Source: Flavobacteriales bacterium (GTDB taxonomy: Bacteria; Bacteroidota; Bacteroidia; Flavobacteriales_F; PHOS-HE28). Taken from it: a stretch of 64,000 nt of DNA. The notes beneath the pieces are model-generated. The model was not told the origin of the DNA and made no database searches. It was given only the letters and a program-made list of their open reading frames with translations. Position numbers and translations under genes: made by a program. The stretch spans positions 378,247 to 442,246 of the forward strand of contig JADJKO010000003.1 in assembly GCA_016705955.1 (NCBI GenBank), written 5' to 3'. Of this stretch, positions 49,513-57,158 are shown piece after piece (the first letter of the stretch is position 1; each line of letters begins with the position of its first letter).

Positions 49513-50310
49513 TCAGAGCATCTGCATGGGCACACCCAAAAGGTACAGCGCCACGATGATGCCGCCGACGACGATCCGGTACCAGCCGAAGGCTTTGAAG
49601 CCATGCTTGCTCAGGAAGGCGATGAAGGAGCGGATGGCGATGACCGCGACGATGAAGGCCACGACGTTACCGACCGCGAAAAGCTTCCAATGCTCCGCCG
49701 TGAACTGCCCACCGTCGTGGACATAGTCGTACATCGACTTCACCGTGGCCGCGAACATCGTCGGTACAGCCAGGAAGAAACTGAACTCGGCAGCGGTCTT
49801 TCGCGTGAGGCCTTGGGTCATGCCACCGATGATGGTGGCCGCTGACCGCGACACGCCGGGGACTACGGCGAGGCATTGCCATACTCCGATGATCGTTGCG
49901 CGCCCATAGCTGATCGGTCGTTGCTCATCCTCCTCACTTCCTCCAGGTGCCCAACGATCAATGAAGAGGAAGACGACGCCACCCGCGAGCAGCATCACGC
50001 CGACCACGAACACGTTCTCCAGGAGCATATCGATCTGTTCCTTGAAGAGCAGGCCGACGATCACGGCCGGTATGAATGCAGCAAGGAGCTTCAGGTAGAA
50101 GTCGATGCTTTGGAAGAAACGCTTCCAGTAGAGCGCGACCACGCTCAGGATCGTTCCGAACTGGATGGCGACGGTGAAGAGCTTGACGAATTCATCCTGC
50201 TGGATCCCCATGATGGTGGACCCGATGATCATGTGACCGGTGCTGGAGAGCGGTAGGAACTCGGTGATCCCCTCGATGATGGCGAGGATGATGGCCTGGA
50301 TCAGGGTCAT
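49513..50310 (-). CDS. uppP: Undecaprenyl-diphosphatase
   Basis: UppP (BacA family) recycles undecaprenyl diphosphate for peptidoglycan and polysaccharide synthesis. The 265-residue integral membrane protein has eight hydrophobic segments. The two signature regions are AIIEGITEFLPLSSTGHMII near the N-terminus and AVVPGVSRSAATIIGGMTQGL at about 145-165, with their Glu, Ser, His and Arg residues intact. It lies nine bases after DUF3098 and eight before truB in the ftsX operon. Overexpression of this family gives bacitracin resistance in other bacteria, but here it is in a housekeeping context. Confidence 0.97.
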   Translation of the reverse strand: MTLIQAIILAIIEGITEFLPLSSTGHMIIGSTIMGIQQDEFVKLFTVAIQFGTILSVVALYWKRFFQSIDFYLKLLAAFIPAVIVGLLFKEQIDMLLENVFVVGVMLLAGGVVFLFIDRWAPGGSEEDEQRPISYGRATIIGVWQCLAVVPGVSRSAATIIGGMTQGLTRKTAAEFSFFLAVPTMFAATVKSMYDYVHDGGQFTAEHWKLFAVGNVVAFIVAVIAIRSFIAFLSKHGFKAFGWYRIVVGGIIVALYLLGVPMQML

Positions 50311-50319
50311 GGACGATGA

Positions 50320-50565
50320 CTACTTGCTGTAGTCGCGTTTCATGATCGCGTAGACCACGAAGAGGTAGCCGATCAGCGTGATGATCGGGGCCGCGGTGAT
50401 GCGCCGTGGGCTGAAGATCTCCGATTCATCGAAGACGTTCGGATCGCCGCTGCCACCACCGCTCATGAGCACATAGCCCACCACCACGATGGCAAGGCCG
50501 ATGAGCATCAACTTGTAATTGATGGCGGTGAACGCCATATCCTCGAAGTGGTCCTTCTTTGCCAT
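50320..50565 (-). CDS. DUF3098 family small membrane protein
   Basis: The 81-residue protein has two hydrophobic helices (YKLMLIGLAIVVVGYVLMSGG and APIITLIGYLFVVYAIM) joined by a short loop with SGDPNVFDESEIFSPRRIT, the family signature. DUF3098 proteins are restricted to Bacteroidota as far as I know and sit between ftsX and uppP, as here. A role in division or cell-wall synthesis is suggested by that conserved position but has not been shown. It starts nine bases after the ftsX stop. Confidence 0.9.
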   Translation of the reverse strand: MAKKDHFEDMAFTAINYKLMLIGLAIVVVGYVLMSGGGSGDPNVFDESEIFSPRRITAAPIITLIGYLFVVYAIMKRDYSK

Positions 50566-50574
50566 GTTGATCGA

Positions 50575-51453
50575 TCAGCTCCAGTGGATGGTCTCGTGAT
50601 CCATGCGAATGTAGCGGCCCACCGCGAACCAGGTGGATGCCAGCGCGATGAGCAGGCCCACCACCAGTACCGCACCGAACAACATCGCCATGGAAAGCGC
50701 ATCGGTATGTTCGAGAAGAGCGGGCACGTACCGTTTCGCCAGTTGGGCCAAGCCGACCAGCACGCCCACGGCCAACATGGAGGCCACAAGCCCTTGCCAC
50801 AGGCCGCTCATGAGGAACGGCCTTTTGATGAACCAGCGCGTGGCCCCGACCAGGTGCATGGTGCGGATCACGAAACGCTTGCTGTAGATCGCTAGGCGGA
50901 TCGTGTTGTTGATCAGTGCCACGGCAACGAAGAGCAACAGGCCGAGAAAGACCAGTCCGCCGATGTTCAGTGTGACGAAGTTGGCGTTGAGGTTCTCCAC
51001 CGCTTCCACGTTGTACACCACTTCGCTCACGCGCTCATCCTTGCGCAAGCTCTCGGCGATCCAGCGCAAGCTGTCCGGTTCGGCGTAGGCCAAGGACACT
51101 TTCAATTGGATGTTCGGATCGATCGGGCTCACACCTCCGAGCACTTCCAAAAAATCCTCGCCGAGATCCTTCTTCAGCGTCTCAGCCGCTTCCTCCGGTG
51201 AAACGTATTCGGTCTGTCGGGTGAAGGCTTCAGCATCCAACTCCTTCCGGAAGCGCATCACATCCGCCTCCTTCAACTGCCGCTTCAGGAAAACCTGCAT
51301 CACCATGTCCTCCTTGAAGCTGCGCTCCAACGCTTTGCCATTGTACAGGATGAAGCCTTGCACACCGAGCATCACCAACACCAGTGTGATCCCGATCACC
51401 GTGCTCACGCTGGCCGTGCGTGTGCGTGCCTTGAATTGGCGGTCGATGCCCAT
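50575..51453 (-). CDS. ftsX: Cell division protein FtsX
   Basis: FtsX is the membrane partner of the ATPase FtsE and activates peptidoglycan hydrolases at the septum. The 292-residue protein has a first membrane segment (VSTVIGITLVLVMLGVQGFILY) and an extracytoplasmic loop of about 120 residues with YVSPEEAAETLKKDLGEDFLE. Three further membrane segments follow, with the family motif IRLAIYSKRFVIRTMHLVGAT. The start at 51453 is chosen because a TACATTCG promoter element lies at 51461-51468; the longer frame from 51507 would begin upstream of it. FtsE is not in the window. It is the first gene of the operon ftsX-DUF3098-uppP-truB. Confidence 0.94.
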   Translation of the reverse strand: MGIDRQFKARTRTASVSTVIGITLVLVMLGVQGFILYNGKALERSFKEDMVMQVFLKRQLKEADVMRFRKELDAEAFTRQTEYVSPEEAAETLKKDLGEDFLEVLGGVSPIDPNIQLKVSLAYAEPDSLRWIAESLRKDERVSEVVYNVEAVENLNANFVTLNIGGLVFLGLLLFVAVALINNTIRLAIYSKRFVIRTMHLVGATRWFIKRPFLMSGLWQGLVASMLAVGVLVGLAQLAKRYVPALLEHTDALSMAMLFGAVLVVGLLIALASTWFAVGRYIRMDHETIHWS

Positions 51454-51460
51454 TGCGGCG

Positions 51461-51468
51461 CGAATGTA
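51461..51468 (-). promoter_or_regulatory. -7 promoter element of the ftsX operon
   Basis: TACATTCG on the minus strand ends seven bases before ATG 51453 and decides the ftsX start. Confidence 0.45.
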
Positions 51469-51506
51469 ATTGGGAGGTCGTGTATCGTTGTTCGGGGGTG
51501 AACTCA

Positions 51507-51640
51507 AGGGGCAGGGGCGGGAGCAGGGGCAAGTGTGTGCGGCTACGAATGTGTCGCGGCAGCTTCGTTGCCGAAGACGTGAACATCAGCCTTGAAATGA
51601 ATTGCTTGCCCCTGCTCCTGCTTACCGCCCCTGCTCCCGC
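51507..51640. repeat. Inverted repeat of the GGGGCAGGGGC type between ftsX and leuS
   Basis: GGGGCGGGAGCAGGGGCAAG (within 51507-51533) is answered by CTTGCCCCTGCTCC and then GCCCCTGCTCCCGC (51604-51640). The arms pair with a short interruption in the second. The hairpin lies between two divergent promoters. Confidence 0.65.
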
Positions 51641-51647
51641 GCCTCTG

Positions 51648-51655
51648 TACTTTCG
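51648..51655 (+). promoter_or_regulatory. -7 promoter element of leuS
   Basis: TACTTTCG ends seven bases before ATG 51663 and decides the leuS start against the open frame reaching back to 51453. Confidence 0.5.
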
Positions 51656-51662
51656 CCGCACA

Positions 51663-54600
51663 ATGGCTTACGAGCACAAGGGCATCGAGAAGAAGTGGCG
51701 CGAACGGTGGAAGGACCGCGGCACCTACCGCGTGGAGAACGACACATCGAAGCCGAAGTATTACGTGCTCGACATGTTCCCCTATCCGAGTGGCGCCGGC
51801 TTGCACGTCGGGCACCCGCTAGGTTACATCGCCAGCGATATCGTCGCACGGTACAAGCGACACAGCGGCTACAACGTGTTGCACCCGATGGGCTACGATT
51901 CGTTCGGATTGCCTGCTGAACAGTACGCCATTCAGACCGGTCAACATCCGGCAAAGACCACCGAGGTGAACATCGCGCGTTACCGTGAACAACTCGACAA
52001 CATCGGCTTTAGTTTCGATTGGAGCCGCGAGGTGCGCACCAGCAACCCCGACTACTACAAGTGGACGCAGTGGATCTTTCTGCAACTCTTCGAAAGTTGG
52101 TACGATGCGAGGCAGGACAAGGCACGGCCGATCGCGGAGCTGATCGCACGCTTCGAAGAGCGTGGTTGCATGGGGCAGGATGCGACCATTCTCACCGGTG
52201 ACGTGGAGGAGTTCGTCGGCGAGTTCTCTGCAGCGGAATGGAAGGCGTTTGAAGAACGCACCAAGCAGATGGTGCTGCAGCATTTCCGGCTCGCCTATCT
52301 CAGCGATGCGTGGGTGAACTGGTGCCCGGCACTCGGCACCGTGCTCGCCAACGATGAAGTGAAGGACGGCGTGAGCGAACGCGGCGGTCACCCCGTGGAG
52401 CGCAAACGCATGCCGCAGTGGAGCATGCGCATCACCGCATACGCGCAACGCTTGCTCGATGGACTCGATGCGCTCGACTGGAGCACATCGATGAAAGAAG
52501 CGCAGCGCAATTGGATCGGGCGAAGCGAGGGAGCGAGTGTGCGCTTCGAGATCAAGAGCGACCTCACCCCTAGCCCCTCTCCCGGGGAGAGGGGAACAAT
52601 ACCCGGCGACAACCGATTTCGAGAGTCCGCGAACTCTTTCATCTGGTCCAAGCTCATTGTACGTGCAAAGGACATGCGCCACAATCCGACCGAAGCGGAG
52701 GACCGGCTATGGCAGGTGATCCGAGGCAATGCCACCGGAGGTCGGATACGTCGCCAGCATATCATCGATACGTTCATCGTTGACTTCGTTTCTCTCCCGA
52801 AGCAGTTGGTCATCGAAGTGGACGGCGATATCCATGATCTTCAAAAGGACGAGGATGCGTTGCGGACACTTCGACTCGGCGAAGAAGGGTTCAAGGTGAT
52901 CCGGTTCAGAAATGAAGAAGTCTTGAGCGATCCTCAAGAGGTCAAACGGAAGATCATCGAAGAGTTGGACGCCCGACCTGACTTCAACAAGGATGATGTA
53001 GAACTGTCGGACAAGGAGCATTCCTCCCCTCTCCCCGGGAGAGGGGCCGGGGGTGAGGTCATCGAGGTCTTCACTACGCGGCCCGACACCTTGTTCGGCG
53101 TCACCTTCATCACGCTCGCACCGGAACATGTGTTGGTGGGCAAGTACACCACGGATGATCGTCGCGCGGAGGTGGAAGCCTACGTGAAGACCGCCAGCAA
53201 TCGAAGCGAACGTGAGCGTCAGGCCGAAGTGGACAAGGTGAGCGGTGTGTTCACCGGATCCTACGCCAAGCATCCGTTCACCGGAGCGGACATACCTGTG
53301 TGGGTCGGCGACTACGTTCTCGCCGGATACGGCACCGGTGCGGTGATGGCTGTGCCCGGCGGCGATCAGCGCGACTGGCGCTTCGCGAAGCATTTCGATT
53401 TGCCGATCATCGCGGTGACGGAAGGCGCGGACATCGAGCAGGGTGCCGATGAGAGCAAGGACGCGACGATCTGCAGCGAAGGATTTCTGAAGGGCTTGAA
53501 AGTGCCCGATGCGGTTCGACGTGCGATCCAGGAACTGGAGAAACTGAACGCCGGTGAAGGCCGCATCAATTTCCGCTTGCGCGATGCCGCCTTCGGTCGC
53601 CAGCGGTATTGGGGTGAGCCGATCCCGATCTATTACAAGGACGATATCCCCTACCCGCTTCCGGAAAGCGAACTACCACTTGTGCTACCCGAAGTGGACA
53701 AATTCCTGCCCACCGAGGATGGTGAACCACCGCTGGCGCGCGCGAAGGATTGGAGTTACAACGGTCATCCGTTGGAGACCACCACCATGCCCGGCTGGGC
53801 GGGCAGTAGTTGGTACTTCCTGCGCTACATGGACCCGAAGAACGAAGGCCGCTTCGCATCGCCGGAGGCCATCAACTACTGGCAGCAGATCGACCTGTAC
53901 ATGGGCGGCGCCGAACACGCCACCGGCCACTTGCTCTACTTCCGCTTCTGGACCAAGTTCCTGCACGACCGCGGCTACTTGCCCTTTGATGAACCGGCGA
54001 AGAAGTTGGTGAATCAGGGGATGATACAAGGGGTGTCAGCTAAAGTGTGGTCGGTGTATGGTGCTTCTTACGAAGGTGATGTTGAAGTTTTCCCCAGCCT
54101 GTACATCTCAACAAGGGCGTACTACTCAATGGCCAACGCTGCCGACTATGGTTTAGTTCAAAAAATATTCGCCGAGTTGAACCATGGCTTTACTTCTGAG
54201 GTGACCGATATCAGCGTTGCGAGATCATACGCGGATGTAAGATTCGTTGGGTTGAAGGACGACCTTGACATGGAGTCATTCAAGCTCGATAAGGAAAGAA
54301 TCGGCTCAGAAAAGAATGTGCGCTTCATCACAGAGGAAGATGGGACCTTTCTGTGCATTCGTGAAGTCGAAAAGATGTCCAAGTCGAAGTACAACGTGGT
54401 GAACCCCGACGACATCATTTCGAAGTACGGCGCCGACACACTTCGCCTATACGAGATGTTCCTCGGCCCCTTGGAGCAGAGCAAGCCATGGGACACGAAC
54501 GGCATCGAAGGCACCAGCCGTTTCCTGAAGAAATTCTGGAATCTCTTTCACAGCTCCGATGCCTCTGCCCCTCCGGAATCTTCTGGGAACACCGCCGTAC

Positions 54601-55112
54601 CGTCGACCCTCAGGGTCGACACACCGCACGTAACCAATGACGCCCCCACCAAGCCAGAGCTGAAGATCCTGCACGCCACACTGAAGAAAGTGACCGAGGA
54701 CATCGAGAAGATGAGCTTCAACACCAGCGTGAGCCAATTCATGATCGCGGTGAACGAACTCGCTGCGCTCAAGTGCCACAAGCGCGATGTCCTCGAACCT
54801 TTGACGGTCGCGTTAGCGCCCTTCGCACCGCACATCGCGGAAGAGTTGTGGAGCAAGCTCGGGCATACGGACAGTGTTACCGTGGCGAAATGGCCCCAGT
54901 GGGATGCGCAATACCTCGTGGAGGACAACTTCAGCTATCCGATCAGCTTCAACGGCAAGACCCGAATGCAGCTGGAATTCCCCATCGCCTTGAGCAAGGA
55001 GGAAGTGGAAGCCCTAGTGCTCGCCAACCCGGAAGTGCAACAGCGTCTGGAGGGCAAAGCGCCGAAGAAGGTGATCGTGGTGCCCAAGCGGATCGTGAAC
55101 ATCGTGGTATGA
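51663..55112 (+). CDS. leuS: Leucine--tRNA ligase with in-frame DUF559 nuclease insertion
   Basis: The 1149-residue class I synthetase has the HIGH-type motif GAGLHVGHPLGYIASD near 45, a WCP zinc-knuckle-like segment, the editing domain VFTTRPDTLFGVTFITLAPEH, the ADYVLAGYGTGAVMAVPGGDQRD-like editing core, and EKMSKSKYNVVNP near 905. The anticodon-binding domain and the C-terminal PIALSKEEVEALVLANPEVQ complete it. Without insertions it would have about 980 residues, the usual size in this phylum. Residues about 300-465, at the entrance of the editing domain, are a complete DUF559 nuclease-type domain flanked by 33-bp inverted repeats (52562-53058). A further 25 or so residues near 975 carry a palindrome. 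The frame stays open through both, so the enzyme is presumably made with them. Bases 54010-54370 are AT-richer than the rest. No second leuS is in the window. Confidence 0.95.
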   Translation: MAYEHKGIEKKWRERWKDRGTYRVENDTSKPKYYVLDMFPYPSGAGLHVGHPLGYIASDIVARYKRHSGYNVLHPMGYDSFGLPAEQYAIQTGQHPAKTTEVNIARYREQLDNIGFSFDWSREVRTSNPDYYKWTQWIFLQLFESWYDARQDKARPIAELIARFEERGCMGQDATILTGDVEEFVGEFSAAEWKAFEERTKQMVLQHFRLAYLSDAWVNWCPALGTVLANDEVKDGVSERGGHPVERKRMPQWSMRITAYAQRLLDGLDALDWSTSMKEAQRNWIGRSEGASVRFEIKSDLTPSPSPGERGTIPGDNRFRESANSFIWSKLIVRAKDMRHNPTEAEDRLWQVIRGNATGGRIRRQHIIDTFIVDFVSLPKQLVIEVDGDIHDLQKDEDALRTLRLGEEGFKVIRFRNEEVLSDPQEVKRKIIEELDARPDFNKDDVELSDKEHSSPLPGRGAGGEVIEVFTTRPDTLFGVTFITLAPEHVLVGKYTTDDRRAEVEAYVKTASNRSERERQAEVDKVSGVFTGSYAKHPFTGADIPVWVGDYVLAGYGTGAVMAVPGGDQRDWRFAKHFDLPIIAVTEGADIEQGADESKDATICSEGFLKGLKVPDAVRRAIQELEKLNAGEGRINFRLRDAAFGRQRYWGEPIPIYYKDDIPYPLPESELPLVLPEVDKFLPTEDGEPPLARAKDWSYNGHPLETTTMPGWAGSSWYFLRYMDPKNEGRFASPEAINYWQQIDLYMGGAEHATGHLLYFRFWTKFLHDRGYLPFDEPAKKLVNQGMIQGVSAKVWSVYGASYEGDVEVFPSLYISTRAYYSMANAADYGLVQKIFAELNHGFTSEVTDISVARSYADVRFVGLKDDLDMESFKLDKERIGSEKNVRFITEEDGTFLCIREVEKMSKSKYNVVNPDDIISKYGADTLRLYEMFLGPLEQSKPWDTNGIEGTSRFLKKFWNLFHSSDASAPPESSGNTAVPSTLRVDTPHVTNDAPTKPELKILHATLKKVTEDIEKMSFNTSVSQFMIAVNELAALKCHKRDVLEPLTVALAPFAPHIAEELWSKLGHTDSVTVAKWPQWDAQYLVEDNFSYPISFNGKTRMQLEFPIALSKEEVEALVLANPEVQQRLEGKAPKKVIVVPKRIVNIVV
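52562..53058 (+). mobile_element. DUF559 nuclease element with 33-bp inverted repeats, in frame in leuS
   Basis: The left end 52562-52594 starts CCTCACCCCTAGCCCC. The right end 53026-53058 is its inverted copy with 31 of 33 bases the same. Each end also holds a nearly perfect internal palindrome (CCCCTCTCC/GGAGAGGGG). Between them the leuS frame reads KDMRHNPTEAEDRLWQVI, IRRQHIIDTFIVDFVSLP, LVIEVDGDIHD and GFKVIRFRNEEVL, the complete DUF559 (Vsr/endonuclease-like) core including the Asp, the E-x-D and the QH residues. The ends themselves are translated (LTPSPSPGERG and PLPGRGAGGE). The unit has no stop codon in this frame and no intein or Hint domain. I recall DUF559 proteins with similarly translated ends as separate small genes in other Bacteroidota; here the unit sits inside an essential enzyme. 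Confidence 0.85.
54602..54620. repeat. Palindrome in a small leuS insertion
   Basis: GTCGACCCTCAGGGTCGAC has two perfect 9-bp arms around one base. It lies in a stretch encoding PPESSGNTAVPSTLRVDTPH between the catalytic core and the anticodon-binding domain, where other Bacteroidota LeuRS proteins have only a short linker as far as I remember. Confidence 0.6.
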
Positions 55113-55128
55113 GAACGCTTCACGCCAT

Positions 55129-55237
55129 AGGCTGCACGCTTCACGCTCGTTGGCGGCTACGCTTCGCGAGGATCCACCCGGAGCATGGTCGCCGAACCCA
55201 TAGGACCAACGAGCGTGAAGCGTTCCGCGTGCAGCCT
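55129..55237. terminator. Long inverted repeat after leuS
   Basis: ACGCTTCACGCTCGTTGG (55136-55153) is repeated perfectly inverted at 55206-55223, with an outer AGGCTGC/GCAGCCT pair, around a 52-base loop. It begins 17 bases after the leuS stop and may end leuS transcription. Confidence 0.65.
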
Positions 55238-55276
55238 TCCGTCTTTCGCTGCACTGATCGGCACCCCCTTTGCATT

Positions 55277-56107
55277 ATGCAGGGCATGGCACGCACATCC
55301 ACTTTCATCCTAGCGGGTATCGGCATCTTCACCATGGCCTTTGCGCAGAGCGATCGCCCGGCGGAACCCATCCCCGCAGCCAGCAACGAGGGAACCGCAT
55401 TGCGGACCTTGTCGCAGGACGCTTTCCGCCCCGGCGAGAAGCTCACTTACATTGTCCACTATGGTTGGGTGAACGCCGGGGAGGCCACCGTGGAACTGAA
55501 GGAGAGCGAGAACATCATGGGCCGCAAGGTGTGGCGCGCCATCGGACGCGGCCGTAGCCTCGGCGCCTTCAACACCTTCTACAAGGTGGACGACCGTTAC
55601 GAAACCTACTTCGATGCACAAGGCGTGTTCCCGTGGATGTTCATCCGTCGCGTGAGCGAAGGCGGCTACGATTTCAGCCAGGACTACATGTACAAGCAAC
55701 ACCGCCGCGAGGTGGTGACGCAGGAGAAGAAGACCTACGCCGTGCCGCCGAGCGTGCAGGACATGCTCAGCGCCTTCTACTACGCCCGCACCTTCGATTT
55801 CAGTCATGCGAAGCCGGGTGATGTCTTCACGATCGACTGCTTCCTGGATGACGAACTCTGGCCTTTGCGGATGAAATTCGTCGGCAAGGAGACCATCAAG
55901 TTGCGCACCGGCAAATACAGCTGCTTGAAGTTCCAACCCGTGGTGCAGGAAGGCCGCATCTTCAAAGGCAACGACGACCTGAACGTATGGATCACCGACG
56001 ACGGCAACCGGATCCCTGTGCTGGCACAAGCCAAGGTGCTGGTCGGTTCGATCAAGATGGAGATCAGCGGGTACGAAGGACTGGCACACCCGATCGCCAA
56101 GCTCTGA
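55277..56107 (+). CDS. DUF3108 family exported protein
   Basis: The 276-residue protein has a signal peptide (MARTSTFILAGIGIFTMAFAQ). The body is FRPGEKLTYIVHYGWVNAGEATVELKE, a YKVDDRYETYFDAQGVFPWMFIRRVSEGGYD segment, and FTIDCFLDDELWPLRMKFVGKETI, with VWITDDGNRIPVLAQAKVLVGSIKMEISGYEG near the end. This is the full DUF3108 pattern, a beta-rich envelope protein found across Gram-negative bacteria with no established function. The ATG at 55277 is used; 55286 (MARTST) is equally possible and gives a slightly better signal peptide. It stands alone between the leuS inverted repeat and the accessory region. Confidence 0.88.
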   Translation: MQGMARTSTFILAGIGIFTMAFAQSDRPAEPIPAASNEGTALRTLSQDAFRPGEKLTYIVHYGWVNAGEATVELKESENIMGRKVWRAIGRGRSLGAFNTFYKVDDRYETYFDAQGVFPWMFIRRVSEGGYDFSQDYMYKQHRREVVTQEKKTYAVPPSVQDMLSAFYYARTFDFSHAKPGDVFTIDCFLDDELWPLRMKFVGKETIKLRTGKYSCLKFQPVVQEGRIFKGNDDLNVWITDDGNRIPVLAQAKVLVGSIKMEISGYEGLAHPIAKL

Positions 56108-56350
56108 CCTTGTGGATGTGAAGGCGATCCGATAGCGAAGCTGTAACGCACCTGGATCCAGGAACACCGGCCGCAACATGGAAAAGGTGCTGCGGCATTA
56201 GCGTGAGTGGGATACGAAGCACCGCGCGTACATCCGCCATGGCGACACGGCTAAGAAGCCTGACGCTAGGCCGCGAAGTCGGCTACGTTGATATGGTAGG
56301 CTGGATCGTCACGCACGGCCTCCCTCAACTGCTTGCCGATGAAGGCCTCA

Positions 56351-56387
56351 ACGCTGGCGGTGGTCGCGTGGGGCTTGTTGGGCTTGG
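56351..56387 (+). repeat. Dispersed repeat A (CGCTGGCGGTGGTCGCGTG type)
   Basis: The core CGCTGGCGGTGGTCGCGTG followed by GGGCTTGTTGGGCTTGG is shared with copies at 57040 and 57503. The last part contains GTTGGGC, which fits the GTTRRRY form of integron recombination cores. The rest of the 316-bp gap 56108-56423 shows no gene. Confidence 0.7.
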
Positions 56388-56423
56388 AGACCATGGAAGA
56401 ACGATAGTAGTAGCTTGTGCATC

Positions 56424-57020
56424 ATGAAAGTGCTTTGGGGATCCTTGGCAGCCCTTGTCGCGTTGTGCGTGAGCTGCACGCCTCCGGCAGCAAGCCCGGA
56501 AGAACTTGCGGCCGCCTTGGGTACCGTATCGTACGACCAGGATGTAATGGCCGACCTGTCGCGTTACGAAGCCTTGAGCAAGTTCCTACAGGCGCATATC
56601 GATACGCTCATCACCACACGCGATGCGATGCACATGGTCACTTTCGTGCAGGGCAGCCGGGATGGCCACAGAGACACCACCTATGCGGTACCGGTGGACT
56701 GTCACCTGTTCTTTGAGCAGAACGAACAGTACGACCTTCACACCGCACCAACCTTCCTCCGCAAGCAGCTCGATTCCTTGTACCATCAATTCTCCGCAAA
56801 GCGGATCAGCTCGTTCGAGGTTTGTTCGGAAGGACGGGTAGTGATCGGTATCCACACCGATCACATTACGCAGACCCTGGAAGCGACACATGAACTTATC
56901 TGGGACCCGAATGGGCAACCGGACAGGCCCAGGACCAAAAGATATATCCTTGATAAGGATACGCTGCTCCCTCCCGGCTGCATCTACCGCATCGGGCTGA
57001 TCGAGGATCGCGGGTGGTAG
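56424..57020 (+). CDS. Lipoprotein of unknown function
   Basis: The 198-residue protein starts MKVLWGSLAALVALCVSCTPP, a lipoprotein signal with Cys at residue 18. The mature part is rich in charged residues: YDQDVMADLSRYEALSKFLQ (helical), VDCHLFFEQNEQYDLHT, and RVVIGIHTDHITQTLEATHE, ending TLLPPGCIYRIGLIEDRGW. I do not recognise a family. A TAGCTTG element lies close before the start. The gene is bracketed by repeat copies A and B about 690 bases apart, the size and arrangement of a mobile cassette. The start at 56424 is preferred over 56415, which would put MCI before the signal. Confidence 0.7.
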   Translation: MKVLWGSLAALVALCVSCTPPAASPEELAAALGTVSYDQDVMADLSRYEALSKFLQAHIDTLITTRDAMHMVTFVQGSRDGHRDTTYAVPVDCHLFFEQNEQYDLHTAPTFLRKQLDSLYHQFSAKRISSFEVCSEGRVVIGIHTDHITQTLEATHELIWDPNGQPDRPRTKRYILDKDTLLPPGCIYRIGLIEDRGW

Positions 57021-57039
57021 CCAGCTGCCGATGGCATAG

Positions 57040-57078
57040 ACACTGGCGGTGGTCGCGTGTGGGTCTTGTTGGGCTTGG
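57040..57078 (+). repeat. Dispersed repeat B
   Basis: CACTGGCGGTGGTCGCGTG followed by TGGGTCTTGTTGGGCTTGG lies 20 bases after the lipoprotein stop and differs from copy A at a few positions. GTTGGGC is at 57068-57074. Confidence 0.7.
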
Positions 57079-57102
57079 GGGCATGAGAAGAAGATGAAGT
57101 TG

Positions 57103-57158
57103 CAACATGTATAGAAAAAGGCGCTTTTCTATACATGTTGGCGGAACATGTATAGAAG
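57103..57158 (+). repeat. AT-rich hairpin with a third half-site
   Basis: CAACATGTATAGAAAA (57103-57118) is repeated perfectly inverted at 57125-57140, and AACATGTATAGAAGA appears again at 57145-57159 in direct orientation. It could be an operator array or, with its T-rich second arm, a terminator of the lipoprotein transcript. Confidence 0.65.

Noticed and set aside
52562..53058. Intein in leuS
   Set aside because: There are no Hint-domain motifs and no Cys/Ser at the start or His-Asn at the end of the insert; the ends are DNA inverted repeats that happen to be translated.
52562..53058. Separate DUF559 gene annotated on its own
   Set aside because: It has no stop codon of its own and shares the frame of leuS throughout; it is described as an element within leuS instead.
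56203..56427. 74-codon frame before the lipoprotein
   Set aside because: It contains repeat A and overlaps the true start of the lipoprotein; the residues come from the repeat.
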